Shown one piece after another: positions 1-7,240 of a DNA stretch of 64,000 nucleotides; the first letter of the stretch is position 1; the number at the start of each line of letters is the position of its first letter. Under the pieces are notes generated by a model, which worked only from the letters and a program-made list of their open reading frames with translations, did not search any database and was not told the origin of the DNA. The stretch is from Bradyrhizobium ottawaense (GTDB taxonomy: Bacteria > Pseudomonadota > Alphaproteobacteria > Rhizobiales > Xanthobacteraceae): the NCBI RefSeq assembly GCF_900099825.1, contig NZ_LT629693.1, positions 3,111,001-3,175,000 on the forward strand. Direction: 5' to 3'. Position numbers and translations under genes: made by a program.

Positions 1-954
1 GTCGACGATCACTTCCATCATCTCCGGCGCGTCGGCCGGATCGGTGCCGGTATAGAGGCCGAAAAACCCGGTGTCGGCATAGGGCGCGTGGAAGGTGTAG
101 ATCGAGTAGCACAGGCCGCGCTTTTCGCGCACTTCCTGGAACAGCCGCGACGACATTCCGCCGCCGAGCGTGTTGGTGAAGACCTGCATCGAGAACAGCG
201 ACAGGTCGGTCTGCGGCACGCCTTCCAGCGCCAGGGTCAGATGCGCCTGTTCGAGGTCGCGATGCACCACGCGCGAGCCGCCCTTGCCGAACATCGCGGG
301 CTGCGGCTTCGGCGACGGCGCGGCATCGAAGCTGGCGAATTTCTGCGCCACTTCCTCGACGACGCGCTTGTGGTCGACGGCACCTGCGGCCGCCACCACC
401 ATGTTGGGTCCGCGATAATGCGTCGAGAGATAGTTATTCAGCATGTCGCGATCGAACTTCTGCAGCGTCTTGGCGGTGCCGAGCAGCGAGCGCCCCATCG
501 GCTGATCGGGATAGCAGAGCTCGTTGAGATGTTCGAACACGACGTCGTCGGGCGTGTCCTGCGCCGCACCGATCTCCTGCACGATGACGCTCTTTTCGCG
601 CTCGAGCTCGTCCGGCACAAAGGACGGATTGGCGAGAATGTCGGAGAGCACGTCGAGCGCCAGCGGCACGTCGGCCTTCAGCACCCGCGCATAATAGGCC
701 GTGGTCTCGGTCGAGGTTCCGGCGTTGAGATCGCCGCCGACCGCCTCGATCTCCTCGACGATCTCGCGCGAGGAACGCTTGGTGGTGCCCTTGAACGCCA
801 TATGCTCGAGCAGATGCGAGATGCCGTGCTCGTTGGGCTTTTCGTCACGACCGCCGACGCCGGTCCAGACGCCGAGCGCCGCCGTTTCCAGATGCGGCAT
901 GGTATCGGTAATGACGGTCAATCCGGACGGCAGCTTGGTAACTTCGACGCTCAT
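1..954 (-). CDS. M16 family zinc peptidase (processing-peptidase-like), 3' end outside window
   Basis: Zinc metallopeptidase of the M16 (pitrilysin / mitochondrial processing peptidase) family, expected to cut small peptides or signal sequences. The visible 318 codons begin MSVEVTKLPSGLTV and carry the inverted zinc motif HLLEH at residues 47-51, inside the typical context HGISHLLEHMAF. The C-terminal half lies beyond base 1, so the second domain cannot be judged. The ATG overlaps the stop codon of threonine synthase in an ATGA arrangement, so the two genes are translationally coupled. I recall the thrC-M16 pairing as common in rhizobia, but the physiological substrate is unknown. Family assignment is firm; exact role is not. 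Confidence 0.93.
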   Translation of the reverse strand, partial: MSVEVTKLPSGLTVITDTMPHLETAALGVWTGVGGRDEKPNEHGISHLLEHMAFKGTTKRSSREIVEEIEAVGGDLNAGTSTETTAYYARVLKADVPLALDVLSDILANPSFVPDELEREKSVIVQEIGAAQDTPDDVVFEHLNELCYPDQPMGRSLLGTAKTLQKFDRDMLNNYLSTHYRGPNMVVAAAGAVDHKRVVEEVAQKFASFDAAPSPKPQPAMFGKGGSRVVHRDLEQAHLTLALEGVPQTDLSLFSMQVFTNTLGGGMSSRLFQEVREKRGLCYSIYTFHAPYADTGFFGLYTGTDPADAPEMMEVIVD

Positions 955-2369
955 CCGGCAACTCCCTGCTTCGCGGCACGGCTGACCTTGCGCACGAATT
1001 TCTCGACTTCGGTGGAATCGTTTTTCATCACCGTGATGTGTTCGGATTTGGTCAGGAGACCATCGAGCCAGGCCGGCAATTGCGGCCGCACGCCACAGGC
1101 CGCCTCGACCGCATCGGGAAACTTGGCCGGGTGCGCGGTCGACAGCACGATATTGGGGATCTTCGAATCCGAGGTGTCCCGATCGGCCACCGCCAGCGCC
1201 ACCGCGGTATGGGGATCGACGAGATCGCCGGCCTCGCGCCAGGCGGCGCGGATCGTGGCCGCCGTCTCGGTCTCGTCGGCGCGTCCGGCGTCGAATTCCT
1301 CGCGGATGGCGGCGAGCACGGAATCCGGCAGCACGAAACGTCCGGACTGCTTCAGCGAGGCCATCAGGCGGCGAATGCTGTCGGCATCGCGGCCACTGGC
1401 CTCGAACAGCAGCCGCTCGAAATTCGAGGAAACCTGGATGTCCATCGACGGCGAGGCTGACGCGTGAACCTCGCGCACTTCATAGATGCCGGTCTTGAGC
1501 GTGCGCGGCAGGATGTCGTTGACGTTGGAGGCGATCCGCAACCAGCGCACCGGCAGCCCCATCTTCTTGGCGACGTAGCCGGCAAAGATGTCGCCGAAAT
1601 TTCCGGTCGGCACGGTGAAGTCGACGGTGCGCGCGGGCGCGCCGAGCGCCACCGCGGACGTGAAATAATACACCACCTGCGCCACGATGCGCGCCCAGTT
1701 GATCGAGTTGACGCCGGACAGCGACACCGCATCGCGAAAGCCGTGATGATTGAACAGCGCCTTCACGATCGCCTGGCAGTCGTCGAAATTGCCTTCGATC
1801 GCGAGCGCGTGGACATTGCCGGCGCCCGACGTCGTCATCATGCGCCGCTGCACGTCGGAGATCCGGCCGTTCGGGAACAGCACGATCAGGTCGACATTGT
1901 CGAGGTTGGCAAACGCATCAACCGCCGCACCGCCGGTATCGCCCGAGGTCGCGACCACGATGGTGGTGCGCTGCGCACGCTTGGCCAGCACATGATCCAT
2001 CAGCCGCGAGATCAACTGCATCGCGACGTCCTTGAACGCCAGCGTCGGGCCGTGGAACAGCTCCAGCATGAATTGATTGGGCCCGGTCTGGTCGAGCGGC
2101 ACCACCGCGGGGTGGCGGAAGGTGGCGTAGGCCTCGTTCGCCATGCGGCCGAGATCGGCGTCGGAAATCTCGCCGGCGACAAACGGCCGGATCACCTCAA
2201 CCGCGACTTCCCAATACGGCCGTCCGAAAAATCCGGCGATGGTCTCGTGCGAGAGCTGCGGCCAGACTTCCGGCACGTAGAGCCCGCCGTCGCGGGCGAG
2301 CCCGGTCAGCATCACATCGCAGAAACCCAGCGTGGGGGCTTCGCCTCTGGTCGAAATATACCGCGTCAA
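951..2369 (-). CDS. thrC: Threonine synthase
   Basis: PLP-dependent enzyme converting O-phospho-L-homoserine to L-threonine and phosphate, the last step of threonine biosynthesis in the cytosol. The 472-residue protein begins MTRYISTRGEAP and has the PLP lysine in LAFKD (K113), followed by the SGDTGGAA phosphate-binding loop. I chose the TTG start at 2369 because GGAGGG lies six bases upstream and the protein then begins where relatives do; no in-frame ATG is near, and the open frame upstream of it has no family similarity. It is the first gene of a coupled pair with the M16 peptidase downstream. Confidence 0.95.
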   Translation of the reverse strand: MTRYISTRGEAPTLGFCDVMLTGLARDGGLYVPEVWPQLSHETIAGFFGRPYWEVAVEVIRPFVAGEISDADLGRMANEAYATFRHPAVVPLDQTGPNQFMLELFHGPTLAFKDVAMQLISRLMDHVLAKRAQRTTIVVATSGDTGGAAVDAFANLDNVDLIVLFPNGRISDVQRRMMTTSGAGNVHALAIEGNFDDCQAIVKALFNHHGFRDAVSLSGVNSINWARIVAQVVYYFTSAVALGAPARTVDFTVPTGNFGDIFAGYVAKKMGLPVRWLRIASNVNDILPRTLKTGIYEVREVHASASPSMDIQVSSNFERLLFEASGRDADSIRRLMASLKQSGRFVLPDSVLAAIREEFDAGRADETETAATIRAAWREAGDLVDPHTAVALAVADRDTSDSKIPNIVLSTAHPAKFPDAVEAACGVRPQLPAWLDGLLTKSEHITVMKNDSTEVEKFVRKVSRAAKQGVAG

Positions 2370-2599
2370 ATCGCCCTCCAAAGGCCCGACCCCTACGCCA
2401 AGCCTTTGATATTTATGAGTTATACGCCTCCACCTACCGTGAAGCGCCGGGCACCATAGAGCGTTTTGCGGCCAAGGGGAAATGCCGGATGGGCGGAAAG
2501 AACGGGGTTGGGCCGAGCTCTTGCAACCCGTCATGGCCGGGCTTGACGAAGTAACTGAGCTCAGCTTCGAACTCCAAAATACGACTTCGCATTCTCGCG

Positions 2600-3076
2600 G
2601 CGCGATGCGCCCGAAGTTTTAACAGAAAACCTTGCCCTCGAAATCAGAGGGCGCAGGGAAGACCGGGTGCGCGCCGCACCCGCGGTCTCGCGCGCAAAAC
2701 TGTGCATCAAACACGCGCACGAGCATACAGGTTTGGCGGAAACACACCGGCCTTCCCTGCGCAATGGCTTTACGGCTTATACGTAATCGCCCTGGTGGCC
2801 GGCTTTCTTGCCACCATCGCTTGCGGATTGCTCCGCTTACTTGACGCCAGCACCGGGGCGTCGGACCCAAACGATTTCACCGTACGCAAGTGCCGCGCTC
2901 GTCAGTCGCTGCCTCACGTCCACCGCTCCCTGTCCCTCGTTTGCGACGATGGCCTACGCCCCTCTGGTGGGACAGGATGGCGGGAGTCGTAAGTCTGATT
3001 TGCCCGACGGGACCAGCGGAATATTTTTGCGCGAGGGGCTGGACAGCCTTTTGGTGATTTGCCCGTCGGGCAAATT
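2600..3076. repeat. Long non-coding Bradyrhizobium-type intergenic repeat
   Basis: About 480 bases between thrC and the next gene hold no convincing gene. The stretch opens with GAAAACCTTGCCCTCGAAAT, continues through a GC-rich segment with spurious short open frames on both strands, and ends with the palindrome ATTTGCCCGTCGGGCAAAT near 3056-3074. I recognise it from memory as a dispersed repeat found in many Bradyrhizobium genomes, where its chance open frames are often mis-annotated as hypothetical proteins. The copy looks nearly intact. Copy number cannot be judged from one window. Confidence 0.7.
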
Positions 3077-3084
3077 CACAACGA

Positions 3085-3114
3085 AAAAGGACCGCGACAC
3101 CGCCGCGGTCCTTT
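3085..3114 (-). terminator. Rho-independent terminator for the small gene at 3134-3361
   Basis: GGACCGCG pairs with CGCGGTCC around a short loop, flanked by A and T runs. Read on the minus strand the stem is followed by TTTTTC, 20 bases past the stop codon of the small secreted protein gene. Confidence 0.8.
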
Positions 3115-3133
3115 CGCCGAAAAGGTTCTGCCG

Positions 3134-3361
3134 TTACTCGGTGCAGACCTTGGTGGTCTTCATGCCGCTCTCGGCTTCGGTCTTGGTCTTGTAGGTGCCG
3201 TTGTCCACGATGGTGGTGGTCGTGGTGGTCGGCTTGGTATCGACAACGGTGCATTTCTTGGTGGTGGCGTCGCGAACCACATAGAATTCAGCCGCCATCG
3301 CGGAGTTGGCAACGGTGGTCGCAGCGAAAGCCAGTGCGCCGATCATCAGAAGTTTCTTCAT
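3134..3361 (-). CDS. Small secreted threonine-rich protein, function unknown
   Basis: A 75-residue protein beginning MKKLLMIGALAF with a clear Sec signal peptide (cleavage likely after SAMA, about residue 23). The mature part has two cysteines (KKCTVV and KVCTE) and a run of six threonines (PTTTTTTIV). The start was set at 3361 because GGAGGA lies about seven bases upstream; a longer open frame starting 30 bases earlier has no such signal. The gene has its own terminator and lies 35 bases from a candidate EcfG promoter, suggesting general-stress control. I do not recognise a domain; small proteins like this recur in Bradyrhizobium. Expected location is the periplasm. Confidence 0.78.
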   Translation of the reverse strand: MKKLLMIGALAFAATTVANSAMAAEFYVVRDATTKKCTVVDTKPTTTTTTIVDNGTYKTKTEAESGMKTTKVCTE

Positions 3362-3395
3362 GGGGTCGTCCTCCGTTTGCACAATTGCCACCGGT

Positions 3396-3420
3396 AACCC
3401 ACGCCCCTATCAAATGTTCC
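3396..3420 (-). promoter_or_regulatory. Candidate EcfG (general stress sigma) promoter
   Basis: On the minus strand the sequence reads GGAAC, then exactly 16 bases, then GGTT, matching the alphaproteobacterial EcfG consensus GGAAC-N16/17-CGTT except for the first base of the -10 element. It sits 35 bases upstream of the small secreted protein start at 3361. Confidence 0.6.
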
Positions 3421-3461
3421 GCTTTTTCCCGAGTACAAAACGATCGCTGCCTTGTCTGCCC

Positions 3462-3683
3462 CTAGTCGCCCGACGACATTCCGGACTGATCCAGCTGCTT
3501 GAGAAACTTGAGCCCGGCGACAGCCAGCATTTCCACATCCTCGATACCCGCCTCACGGCGCTGCCGGATGAAGCGTTCCAGGCTGGTACGGCGCTCATCA
3601 TTCTCATGTATCCCCTGATTGATAAGCCGATAGGCGCTCCAGGCCCGCACGAGGGCGGCGCTCGCAACATCCGGATCAACCAT
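3462..3683 (-). CDS. Small conserved hypothetical protein, 73 aa
   Basis: Encodes a soluble 73-residue protein beginning MVDPDVASAALVRAW, predicted mostly helical and charged, with no signal peptide, membrane segment or cysteine. The start has GGGGAGAG seven bases upstream. It resembles, from memory, short uncharacterised proteins in Bradyrhizobium with the pattern RLINxxIHENDERR. An overlapping open frame at 3410-3679 on the same strand is out of frame and looks like a shadow. Upstream bases contain the motif AATTGCCAC shared with two neighbouring small genes. Function unknown. Confidence 0.7.
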   Translation of the reverse strand: MVDPDVASAALVRAWSAYRLINQGIHENDERRTSLERFIRQRREAGIEDVEMLAVAGLKFLKQLDQSGMSSGD

Positions 3684-3773
3684 TCATTTCTCTCCCCACA
3701 ATCGAAACCAGGCGTCTATTGGTGAATCAAATTGCCACTTTTTCCTGATCCACGCCAGTGAGGTTCGAAGGCG

Positions 3774-3798
3774 GGAACCATTGCCTGTTTTTCCCGTT
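3774..3798 (+). promoter_or_regulatory. Candidate EcfG promoter, exact consensus
   Basis: GGAAC at 3774-3778, 16 bases, then CGTT at 3795-3798: a perfect match to the EcfG consensus. It lies 47 bases before the ATG at 3845, the spacing expected for a promoter with a leader of about 40 bases. Confidence 0.7.
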
Positions 3799-3844
3799 GG
3801 GTCTGCAAGTCGGGGCGGAAAACAGACAACAATAGTGGTGGTAA

Positions 3845-4270
3845 ATGCCCCTTGCTCGATACTTCGCCTTTGCCGGCAGCCTGCTGCTGGCGCTGTTCAT
3901 TCTGGCCGACTGGTATTTTCCGAAGCTGGCAGCAGCCCCCGCCAGAGCCGAGGTCGACAGGACCATCATCCGCCTGCATTCGGCCCACAAATGGCCCGAG
4001 GCGACCGTCTTCGACACGAGTCTGCCGACGATCGTTCCGCCGCCTTCGCTAGCCGTCGCCGAAAGGCTTCCCCCGCCAGCAATCGCACGATCACCGAAGC
4101 AGGCGTTTGCCTTGGCATTACCCGAGGTAACGCCGGTCCGGGCCGACGTGGCCGCCGTTGCACGGAAACAGATTCAAAGGCGCCGGGCGCGAGCACCGGC
4201 TGCAAGTGCGCGACGGATTGCCAGCTACGAGACCGGCGACTTCCGCACCGTGCTGCCAGCCGGGTGGTGA
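3845..4270 (+). CDS. Membrane-anchored small protein, function unknown
   Basis: A 141-residue protein with an N-terminal hydrophobic segment at about residues 6-22 (YFAFAGSLLLALFILADWYF), then a proline- and alanine-rich basic region with QRRRARAP near residue 116 and a short C-terminal tail. The topology suggests an inner-membrane anchor with a periplasmic or cytoplasmic tail; no enzymatic domain is visible. It is preceded by an exact-consensus EcfG promoter, which suggests induction under general stress. I recall homologues only as hypothetical proteins in Bradyrhizobium. The start is the first ATG after the promoter; an alternative open frame in +1 is a shadow. Confidence 0.72.
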   Translation: MPLARYFAFAGSLLLALFILADWYFPKLAAAPARAEVDRTIIRLHSAHKWPEATVFDTSLPTIVPPPSLAVAERLPPPAIARSPKQAFALALPEVTPVRADVAAVARKQIQRRRARAPAASARRIASYETGDFRTVLPAGW

Positions 4271-4386
4271 CGGCGGACCGAATGCGAGCGGGGAAAAATG
4301 GCAATCAACGGTCGACGTAGCGGAACAAAGCCTGCAGCGGGAGCTTGTTGGAGAAATCGCAATCCTGCGATCGGGAGGAAAACCGC

Positions 4387-4623
4387 ATGAAGCGTATTTT
4401 GATGATTGGCGTCGCGCTGTTCGCGTCCATGCTGGCGCTGACGGCGTCCGCCTCGGCGCGATTGGGCATGGCTCCGCTCGAAGCCCAGGACGGCGCGGTC
4501 ATTCAGGTCCGGGGCGGCGGTCACGGACACGGTCACGGCCATATGGGCCGCGGCGGGCGCGGCCACCATTACGGCTGGGGCCGGGGTCGCGGGCATCATT
4601 ATGGCTGGCGCCATCATCGCTGA
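4387..4623 (+). CDS. Small secreted glycine/histidine-rich protein
   Basis: Seventy-eight residues beginning MKRILMIGVALFASML with a signal peptide ending near SASA (residue 23). The mature region is dominated by Gly, His, Arg and Trp, with GHGHGHGHMGRG and two GHHYGW units, features that could bind transition metals or polyanions, though that is inference. The start has GGGAGGA eight bases upstream and is preferred over an in-frame upstream codon. A strong hairpin at 4692-4722 follows. No EcfG consensus with correct spacing was found upstream. Function unknown; likely periplasmic or cell-surface. Confidence 0.75.
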   Translation: MKRILMIGVALFASMLALTASASARLGMAPLEAQDGAVIQVRGGGHGHGHGHMGRGGRGHHYGWGRGRGHHYGWRHHR

Positions 4624-4691
4624 GCCGGCTTTGACCGGAATTCGCGCTCGCAATATCGTTGCCCGGGCGGGGGCGAATTCCTGACGATGAT

Positions 4692-4722
4692 CGGTCGCGC
4701 CCAGCGCGACCGGTCAATTTCT
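4692..4722 (+). terminator. Hairpin terminator between convergent genes
   Basis: A perfect 9-bp stem, CGGTCGCGC with GCGCGACCG, with a three-base loop, followed by GTCAATTTCTT. It lies between the glycine/histidine-rich gene and the convergent response regulator. Confidence 0.65.
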
Positions 4723-4740
4723 TATGGCTAGTGTCGATGG

Positions 4741-5388
4741 TCAGCCCAGGCCCATCTCGACCGCGATCCGTATCAGGTCGGAGTGGTTCTTGGCCCCGAG
4801 CTTCTGCTTGAGCAGCGAGGTCGTGTTGGCGACCGTCTTGTAGGAGATGCCGAGGGCATCGGCGACTTCGACGATCTTGTCGCCGCGGCCAAGCAGTCTC
4901 AGGATTTCCAGCTCGCGGGCGCTCATCTGGGTTGCCGGATTGGCCTTGATGGCGGCGCTGGAGAAGGTCACGGCTTCCGCCAGTTGCGGCGAAATGAAGT
5001 TTTCTCCGGCCGCAACCTTGCGAACCGCTTTCACCAGCACCCGGGGATCGTCACCTTTGGAAACGTAGCCCTGCGCGCCCATCTCGATCGCGCGAACCAC
5101 GAAAGCCGGATCGTCGTTCATGCTGAACATGATAATCTTGGCGTCGGGGTCGTCCTTGCGGATTCGCCGCATCAGTTCGAAACCCGAGACATCAGGCAGC
5201 TTGATATCGATGACGGTAACGTCGGGCTTCCTGGCGGTAAATGCCCGATGCCCGGATTTCGCGTCCGCAGCCTCGTCGATCTTTACCGAAGCATCGGATG
5301 CAAACAGCGAGCGGCAGCCCGACAGGACCACCGGATGGTCGTCGACGATCAATACTCGCGTGGTCGATTTGACAAAATTTTGCATCAT
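4741..5388 (-). CDS. NarL/FixJ-family response regulator
   Basis: Two-domain transcription regulator of 215 residues. The receiver domain spans about residues 10-125, with the acidic pocket at VDDHP, phospho-acceptor D61 in VIDIKLPD and the switch lysine K111 in YVSKGD. A LuxR-type helix-turn-helix covers about 153-213 (MSARELEILRLLGRG and ISYKTVANTTSLLKQKL). The start at 5388 follows GGAAAGAG; the open frame extends much further upstream but that part is antisense to the kinase. It is divergent from the histidine kinase at 5467 with a 78-base gap, and the two are almost certainly cognate. Target genes are unknown. Confidence 0.93.
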   Translation of the reverse strand: MMQNFVKSTTRVLIVDDHPVVLSGCRSLFASDASVKIDEAADAKSGHRAFTARKPDVTVIDIKLPDVSGFELMRRIRKDDPDAKIIMFSMNDDPAFVVRAIEMGAQGYVSKGDDPRVLVKAVRKVAAGENFISPQLAEAVTFSSAAIKANPATQMSARELEILRLLGRGDKIVEVADALGISYKTVANTTSLLKQKLGAKNHSDLIRIAVEMGLG

Positions 5389-5466
5389 CAAGTCTCTTTC
5401 CGAGTAGACAGGTTTTACGCTCAGATTGAAAAGGGAAAACTCGGCAACGGGGTTAGAATAGTCCGA

Positions 5467-6813
5467 ATGTGGAAAAACCTTTCGCTTCGCATGCGCCTGC
5501 TGCTGCCGCTCGGCGCGATGTTCCTCGCCGCACTGCTGCTGGGCGGTCTGGCGCTGCAGCTGTTTGCGCCGGCCCAATTGATGGACGAAAACGAGCCGGC
5601 GCAACGTTCGGCCAAGGCGGTCGCGGAAGCGCTCGACAGCGCGCTGCGGATGTCGGCCAATCCTGAGCAGACCCTCGATGCGTTCGTGCAGGCGCTCGGA
5701 ACATCCGAAGCCATCCGGTTCAGGCGCGCGGGAACGCCGTTGTCGGCCGGGCCGGTCGATATCCGTACCCCGCTCGGGCGCGTACCGCACTGGTTCATCG
5801 ATATCATGGCCATGCCTGACGTCAGCGCGTCGTTCCCGGTAACGATCAAGGGCAAGCAGATCGGCGAAATCATGTTCGCGCCCGACATCTCCGCCGACTT
5901 GTATGAGAAGTGGATCGGCTTTCTTGCCCTGCTCTCGTCCGGGATTGCGTTGATGCTGCTGACGGGCAGCATCGCCTATTTCATCACGGGTGCCGCGGTC
6001 GGCCCCCTGCAGAACCTCGGCGAAGGCCTGACCCGCATGCGGTCCGGCGACTACGCAAGGCTGATTCCGTCGTCCGGCCCTCCCGAAATTCGGCGCAGCT
6101 CGGAGGAGGCCAACGAACTTGCCAAAACGCTCAGAAAATTGAGCCAGGACAATCGCAGCCTGCTGCGCAAGATCGTGTCGCTGCAGGACGACGAGCGCCA
6201 GGACATCGCACGGGACTTGCACGACGAACTCGGCCCGCTGCTGTTCGGAATTCGGGCAAACACCGTAGCCCTGATGGAAAGCCTGCCGCCGGACAGAGCG
6301 GGGCCGGAAGCTTCCGCGCAGGGCATTCTGCAATCGGTCGAAGCGTTGCAATACGCCAATCGCCGCATCCTCGACCGGTTGCGGCCGCTCTACATCCAGG
6401 AGCTCGGGCTCGAGCGCAGCATCCACACGCTGCTGCACAACGCCCGGGCGCAGGCGCCTGACCTCCAGCTGTCCGCGCGCATCGATCCCGGATTGAACGC
6501 GATCGACGGTTTGCTGTCGCAGACGGTCTATCGCGTGATCCAGGAAGCGGTAACGAATGTGCTGCGCCACGCCAACGCGCGTTCGGTGCAGGTTACGGCA
6601 ACCCGGCAGGATCGCGAATTGACCGTCGAGATATCGGACGATGGAATAGGCTTTGCCGCCGGTCAGGTATTCGGCCGGGGATTGACCGGGATGCAGGAGC
6701 GCGTTCGCGCGCTGAGCGGAACGTTTGAATTGCTGCGGGAAAACGGACGGAGCCTGGTTCGTTGCCGGCTTCCGGCAATCTCGTCCGAGATTCCAGCCCC
6801 ACGGGAAGCCTGA
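5467..6813 (+). CDS. Sensor histidine kinase, NarX/UhpB type (HisKA_3)
   Basis: Inner-membrane sensor kinase of 448 residues. TM1 lies at about 9-30, a periplasmic region of some 115 residues follows, TM2 at about 148-175, then a HAMP linker. The dimerisation domain has RQDIARDLHDELGPLLFGI with phospho-acceptor H252, typical of HisKA_3 kinases that partner NarL-type regulators. The HATPase domain shows VIQEAVTNVLRHANA (N box) and ISDDGIGF (G1). It is divergently encoded from its likely partner at 4741-5388. The periplasmic sensor does not resemble a named domain I know, so the signal is unknown. A strong hairpin overlaps the stop codon. Confidence 0.92.
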   Translation: MWKNLSLRMRLLLPLGAMFLAALLLGGLALQLFAPAQLMDENEPAQRSAKAVAEALDSALRMSANPEQTLDAFVQALGTSEAIRFRRAGTPLSAGPVDIRTPLGRVPHWFIDIMAMPDVSASFPVTIKGKQIGEIMFAPDISADLYEKWIGFLALLSSGIALMLLTGSIAYFITGAAVGPLQNLGEGLTRMRSGDYARLIPSSGPPEIRRSSEEANELAKTLRKLSQDNRSLLRKIVSLQDDERQDIARDLHDELGPLLFGIRANTVALMESLPPDRAGPEASAQGILQSVEALQYANRRILDRLRPLYIQELGLERSIHTLLHNARAQAPDLQLSARIDPGLNAIDGLLSQTVYRVIQEAVTNVLRHANARSVQVTATRQDRELTVEISDDGIGFAAGQVFGRGLTGMQERVRALSGTFELLRENGRSLVRCRLPAISSEIPAPREA

Positions 6814-6839
6814 CTCGAGAGCGTCAGGTCAGGCTTCCC
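6803..6839. terminator. 12-bp perfect hairpin over the kinase stop codon
   Basis: GGGAAGCCTGAC pairs perfectly with GTCAGGCTTCCC across a 13-base loop. The left arm contains the kinase TGA. It lacks a T tract, so it may act as a bidirectional or Rho-assisted terminator between the kinase and the convergent small gene at 6851. Confidence 0.5.
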
Positions 6840-6850
6840 ACAGGCAAGCC

Positions 6851-6931
6851 TCAATGCAGGTGAACGAGCCAATAGCCGGCCCCACCAATCACGATCACCG
6901 CAGGCACAGCCCAGATCAGCAATAATGGCAT
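6851..6931 (-). CDS. 26-residue single-pass membrane peptide
   Basis: A tiny gene with a strong ribosome binding site (GAGGAGAG seven bases before the ATG) encoding MPLLLIWAVPAVIVIGG followed by AGYWLVHLH. Nearly the whole peptide is one hydrophobic helix, so it should insert in the inner membrane. A candidate EcfG promoter with correct N16 spacing lies 32 bases upstream. The combination of promoter, binding site and clean transmembrane helix argues that this is a real gene though it is too short for most gene finders. Possible roles include modulating a membrane protein under stress; that is speculation. Confidence 0.65.
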   Translation of the reverse strand: MPLLLIWAVPAVIVIGGAGYWLVHLH

Positions 6932-6962
6932 GTCTCTCTCCTCTGTTGATGTACGGAGAAAT

Positions 6963-6987
6963 AACCGATCGAATTGCCACTTGTTCC
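6963..6987 (-). promoter_or_regulatory. Candidate EcfG promoter for the 26-residue peptide
   Basis: Minus strand: GGAAC, 16 bases, GGTT. It overlaps a larger inverted repeat (TTGCCACTT at 6974-6982 against AAGTGGCAA at 7005-7013, with TCCCGATC/GATCGGGA inside), which may be a further regulatory site shared with the divergent gene at 7064. Confidence 0.6.
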
Positions 6988-7063
6988 CGATCAAGATCGG
7001 GATAAAGTGGCAAAAATTGCCGGACGATCTTTCTCGAAATTTGTTGCACGGCGTAGAGAGTCC

Positions 7064-7240
7064 ATGACCGAGTACCGCGCCTATGTGATTGGAAGCGATG
7101 GCCATATCGTCCGCGCAACAGCGCTGGTCTGCGAGAACGACGAGGAGGCGGTCGCGGAGGCCAGCACGTTTCTGCTGGAGCGAACCATCGAACTCTGGAG
7201 CGGCAACCGGTTCGTTATCCGGCCGTACCCTGAACGCTAG
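7064..7240 (+). CDS. Small hypothetical protein, 58 aa
   Basis: Encodes MTEYRAYVIGSDGHIV followed by a helical region CENDEEAVAEASTFLLE and a basic end, a pattern I recall from numerous short rhizobial proteins of unknown function. It is soluble, with no signal peptide. The chosen start has GAGAG about six bases upstream; an in-frame codon 90 bases earlier lies in the divergent promoter region and is unlikely. The last 26 bases overlap the end of the convergent gene at 7215-7601. Confidence 0.68.
   Translation: MTEYRAYVIGSDGHIVRATALVCENDEEAVAEASTFLLERTIELWSGNRFVIRPYPER

Noticed and set aside
2619..3254. Several short open frames on both strands in the large repeat
   Set aside because: They lie in a dispersed non-coding repeat and lack ribosome binding sites; I recall them as frequent false annotations.
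4305..4386. EcfG promoter before the glycine/histidine-rich gene (GGAAC near 4322)
   Set aside because: The nearest GTT is 19-20 bases away, outside the accepted spacing.
4783..5466. Upstream part of the open frame leading into the histidine kinase
   Set aside because: It is antisense to the response regulator; the kinase starts at 5467.
6974..7013. Long inverted repeat as a transcription terminator
   Set aside because: There is no T tract in the right orientation for either neighbour, and it coincides with promoter elements, so a regulatory role is more likely.
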